A stretch of 64,000 nucleotides of DNA from Verrucomicrobiota bacterium. Its GTDB lineage: Bacteria > Verrucomicrobiota > Verrucomicrobiia > Limisphaerales > JADJPG01. Numbering within the stretch: the first letter of the stretch is position 1; each line of letters starts with the position of its first letter. The position numbers were made by a program, and so were the translations under genes. Under the pieces are notes generated by a model. It saw only the letters and a list, made by a program, of their open reading frames with translations, searched no databases and was not told the origin of the DNA. The stretch lies in assembly GCA_016713365.1 (NCBI GenBank), contig JADJPG010000028.1, forward strand, positions 8,152 to 72,151, in the 5' to 3' direction. Shown in pieces: positions 61,384-64,000 of this stretch.

Positions 61384-62169
61384 ATGTCTCGCAGTCTGGT
61401 CCGCCACAGTTTCGCTCGCCACGCCAGCATCCAGGATGGGAAGCTTCGGCGACGCACGCTCATTCAAATGAAGATCTCCTCCACCAAAACCGGCCTTCGC
61501 CTCTCTCAGCACGGCGTCGTGATCAGTGAGATGCGAACGTCACCCGGCCCGACCCACAGTGTTTTTGATGTGCTGGCCTCACTGATTGTCATCCTCAAAC
61601 CGACCGGTCGTGTCGGAGTAATGGGCTTCGCCGGTGGCGGCATGATGGCGCCGCTTCGAGCCTTGGGATGCAGCTCCACCATTCACTCCGTCGATCTCGA
61701 TCGCTCCGGCTTCGATCTCTTTCACAAACATTGCAGCAGCTGGGCGGGCCCAGTGGACTGGAGCCATTCGGACGCCGCGGAGTGGCTGAGGCAGCAACCG
61801 CGCACCTTTGATTTGTTGATGGACGATTTATCCATCCCCGAGAACGGCGACGTCTTCAAACCCTCCATCTCGTGGGGCACCTTGCCAAAACTAATTCGCG
61901 CGCGCTTGCAGCCGGATGGGATCGCTGTCTTCAACCTGCTCAAGCCTCCGCAAGGTTCCTGGGATTCGCACCTGCAAAAGATCACCGCTGAGTTCGGCAT
62001 GGCACTGGTAATTCACCTCGACCGGTTTGAGAACCGCATTCTCATCGCCGGACGAAACCTGCCCTCCGCCCGCGCTCTCGGGTCGTCGGTGCGAACTCAC
62101 CTCGCGAAACTGCGTTCGACTCAGGCGAAGGAGATCCACATCCGGAGCTACACTCCCAAGGTCGGGTAA
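61384..62169 (+). CDS. Spermidine synthase-like methyltransferase-fold protein
   Basis: A 261-residue protein with a Rossmann methyltransferase fold: VGVMGFAGGGMMAPLRALGC is the nucleotide-binding loop, IHSVDLDRSGFDLF the acidic beta-2 end, and TFDLLMDDLSIPENGDVF the post-motif region, as in polyamine-synthase-like enzymes. The usual spermidine synthase substrate loop cannot be confirmed, so substrate is unknown. The start may be the ATG at 61468 (MKISSTKTG). The 3' end overlaps the convergent amidase gene by 22 bp. Confidence 0.65.
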   Translation: MSRSLVRHSFARHASIQDGKLRRRTLIQMKISSTKTGLRLSQHGVVISEMRTSPGPTHSVFDVLASLIVILKPTGRVGVMGFAGGGMMAPLRALGCSSTIHSVDLDRSGFDLFHKHCSSWAGPVDWSHSDAAEWLRQQPRTFDLLMDDLSIPENGDVFKPSISWGTLPKLIRARLQPDGIAVFNLLKPPQGSWDSHLQKITAEFGMALVIHLDRFENRILIAGRNLPSARALGSSVRTHLAKLRSTQAKEIHIRSYTPKVG

Positions 62170-63728
62170 AACTTCGGCACCAGCCGAGCCTTTGACCGCT
62201 GTTCAAAAGCGTATGCCAGTTTGATCAGCGTTCCCTCGCTCCACGCCCGGCCGAAGAACGAAATCCCGATCGGCAATCCCGCGTGCTGGCCTGCCGGCAC
62301 TGTGATGCTCGGATAGCCCGAGACTGCCGCCGGACTCGAACTCCCGCCTTCACCGCGATCGCCGTAGAGATAATCAATCGTGCCGGCCGGACCCGACGTC
62401 GGCGCCACGATCGCGTCGAGGCGATGTTCGTTCATCACGGCGTCAATGCCTTCCTTGCCCGCAAGACGCTTCGATTTCTCCAGCGCCTCCAAATACTCCG
62501 GATCAGTGAGCGGACCTTTGTCGCGCGAGCGAATCATCGTCTCCTGCCCAAACGTCGCCAGCTCCCGCTCGCGATTCTGTTCATTGAACGCGATGACTTC
62601 GTCGATGTTCCGCACGGGAGCCTTCGGACCAAGCGATGCCAGATAACGATTCAGCCCGTCCTTGAACTCATACAACAGCACTTGGATCTCCGCCGCACCA
62701 AATTGTCCGTGGGTCGGCAACTCCGCGGGATCAATGATCTCCGCGCCCGCTGACTTCATCACCTCGATCGCTTGATTAAGAACCGCCGTCGCCTTCGCGC
62801 TGCGTCCGAAGAACTTTCTCGCGACCCCAATCCTCGCGCCCTTCAAACCGTTCACCTCGAGATAGCGCGTGTAATCCTCCGGCTTCGAACGCGCCGTGGC
62901 GGAATCCCGTGTGTCCGCTCCCGCCATCAAACCCAGCACGACCGCCGCATCCGTAACGGTCCGCGTCATCGGACCCGCCGTATCCTGGCTGTGCGCGATG
63001 GGAATAATTCCCGCACGACTGATGAGCCCCAGCGTTGGCTTGAGCCCGACGATGCCGCAGTGCGACGCCGGAGAAACAATGGAGCCATCCGTCTCCGTGC
63101 CGATGGCGAACGCGCAAAGGTTCGCCGAAACCGCCACTGCCGAACCGGAGCTGGAGCCCGACGGATTGCGATCCAGCACATAGGGATTTCGCGTCTGCCC
63201 GCCGCGACCGCTCCAGCCGCTGGTCGAGCGATCACCACGAAAGTTCGCCCACTCGCTCAGATTCGTTTTGCCGAGAATGACCGCACCCGCCTCACGAAGC
63301 TTGCGCGCCACCGTGGCATCCTGCGGCGCGATGGAACCGACCAAGGCCAGCGATCCGGCGGTGGTCATCATGCGATCGTGCGTGTCGATGTTGTCCTTCA
63401 ACAACACCGGGATGCCGTGCAACGGACCACGCGGCCCCTTCGCTTTTCGTTCCGCATCGAGCTGTCGGGCGATGTCGAGCGCGTCTGGATTTAGTTCAAT
63501 CACTGAGTTCAACTTCGGACCGGCCTTGTCGATCTGCGAGATGCGTTCAAGGTAAGCCTTGGTCAGGGCCACAGTCGTCAGGCGCCCGCTCGTCATCGCT
63601 TCCTGAAGTTGCGGAATCGTCGCTTCCTCCACTGTAAACGCGCGACATTCCCGAACGGCCGCGCAGCCGTCCACGACCAGCGGGACGGCAGCGATTGAAC
63701 TGAGCTTGATGAAATCGCGACGGTTCAT
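62148..63728 (-). CDS. Secreted amidase-signature enzyme
   Basis: A 526-residue amidase. The N-terminus MNRRDFIKLSSIAAVPLVVD is a Tat-type signal (RRDFIK) that runs into a possible lipobox ending at Cys22. The catalytic Ser-cisSer-Lys triad can be read: Lys in VLLKDNIDTH, and Ser residues in GSSSGSAVAVSA and TETDGSIVSPASHCGIVGLK. It hydrolyses a carboxamide in the periplasm; GatA is excluded because no gatB/gatC is present and it is exported. It is followed upstream by a truncated secreted-protein gene on the same strand (10 bp). Confidence 0.9.
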   Translation of the reverse strand: MNRRDFIKLSSIAAVPLVVDGCAAVRECRAFTVEEATIPQLQEAMTSGRLTTVALTKAYLERISQIDKAGPKLNSVIELNPDALDIARQLDAERKAKGPRGPLHGIPVLLKDNIDTHDRMMTTAGSLALVGSIAPQDATVARKLREAGAVILGKTNLSEWANFRGDRSTSGWSGRGGQTRNPYVLDRNPSGSSSGSAVAVSANLCAFAIGTETDGSIVSPASHCGIVGLKPTLGLISRAGIIPIAHSQDTAGPMTRTVTDAAVVLGLMAGADTRDSATARSKPEDYTRYLEVNGLKGARIGVARKFFGRSAKATAVLNQAIEVMKSAGAEIIDPAELPTHGQFGAAEIQVLLYEFKDGLNRYLASLGPKAPVRNIDEVIAFNEQNRERELATFGQETMIRSRDKGPLTDPEYLEALEKSKRLAGKEGIDAVMNEHRLDAIVAPTSGPAGTIDYLYGDRGEGGSSSPAAVSGYPSITVPAGQHAGLPIGISFFGRAWSEGTLIKLAYAFEQRSKARLVPKFYPTLGV

Positions 63729-63738
63729 GGCGGTGCCT

Positions 63739-64000
63739 TTACTCCTTCCAAAGTTCCAGTTCCGTCACCCCGCTCCGCGCCTTGCCCTTGTGCGTGAAGA
63801 CCACCCGAACTTTGGACGTGGAAACTTTGCCAAACTTAATCGTGTTCATTGAGCCGCCCGTCGGCGTCGCCGGCGCCTTGACCTGATTAGCCGCGTCGCG
63901 CCACTGGCCGTCGGCGAAATACTGCACCGTGTAGTCCGCGGGAGCCTGCACGCCACCGCGGTCGTCGAAGATGTAAAGCTCCGCGCGACTCACTTCCTTC
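63739..64000 (-). CDS. C-terminal fragment of a secreted protein, runs off window
   Basis: The minus-strand frame is open to the window edge and ends at 63739. The visible ~86 residues form a beta-sandwich resembling the discoidin/Ig-like tail of glycoside hydrolases: AELYIFDDRGGVQAPADYTV, FGKVSTSKVRVVFTHKGKAR and a final ELELWKE. The enzyme domain lies outside the window, so the family (for example a GH127-type protein) is only a guess. Confidence 0.6.
   Translation of the reverse strand, partial: KEVSRAELYIFDDRGGVQAPADYTVQYFADGQWRDAANQVKAPATPTGGSMNTIKFGKVSTSKVRVVFTHKGKARSGVTELELWKE

Overview
The window looks like a chromosomal stretch from a Gram-negative member of the Verrucomicrobiota, most likely the Pedosphaera/Limisphaerales side. 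Support comes from PVC-type gene families (a DUF1549/DUF1553 cytochrome-like protein at 40531-43140 and a Pirellula/Verrucomicrobium-type dehydrogenase with a CxxCH heme motif at 25847-30685), lipopolysaccharide precursor genes (a split hldE, and kdsD), high GC, weak Shine-Dalgarno use and short REP-like palindromes. There is no prophage, plasmid backbone, complete insertion sequence or CRISPR array. Most genes are core metabolism or envelope functions.

Layout. 1-3.4 kb: minus-strand comEC (cut by the window edge), vanZ-like, HPr and a small membrane protein. 3.6-5.5 kb: tandem-ACT protein and a GH13 hydrolase. 5.7-11.8 kb: gltBD (glutamate synthase), closed by a bidirectional terminator shared with a PfkB sugar kinase. 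13.0-13.6 kb: a long intergenic region with a probable structured RNA followed by an intrinsic terminator, upstream of an MFS transporter. 14.9-18 kb: tRNA-Asp, a metallophosphoesterase and a frameshifted homocysteine methyltransferase/MTHFR fusion. 18-24 kb: LysM protein, three unusual two-component proteins and a frameshifted aminopeptidase. 24-26 kb: thiG and hldE kinase half. 26-34 kb: large secreted oxidoreductases and a cadherin-like protein. 34-38 kb: a MacAB-type export operon with an embedded alpha/beta hydrolase. 38.6-49.4 kb: an iron-type ABC permease, a PVC cytochrome-like protein, an MFS transporter, hldE adenylyltransferase half, dolichyl-phosphate-mannose-type glycosyltransferase and kdsD.

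50-60.7 kb is a phosphate-uptake island and the most interesting part. Two PiT transporters and three DUF47 (PhoU-like) proteins lie on the minus strand. Divergent to them is phoU-pstS-pstC-pstA-pstB1-pstB2. The shared control region carries four GTNAC repeats at exact 11-bp spacing (a Pho-box arrangement), and a second such array lies just upstream of one DUF47 gene. PhoU is fused to a low-molecular-weight phosphatase/ArsC-like domain whose nucleophilic Cys is replaced by Asp. The two PstB ATPases have complementary defects: PstB1 has lost its Q-loop Gln and H-loop His, and PstB2 has lost the LSGGQ signature. This predicts a heterodimer with one consensus and one degenerate ATP site. The window ends with a SHOCT membrane protein, a methyltransferase-fold protein, an amidase and a truncated secreted protein.
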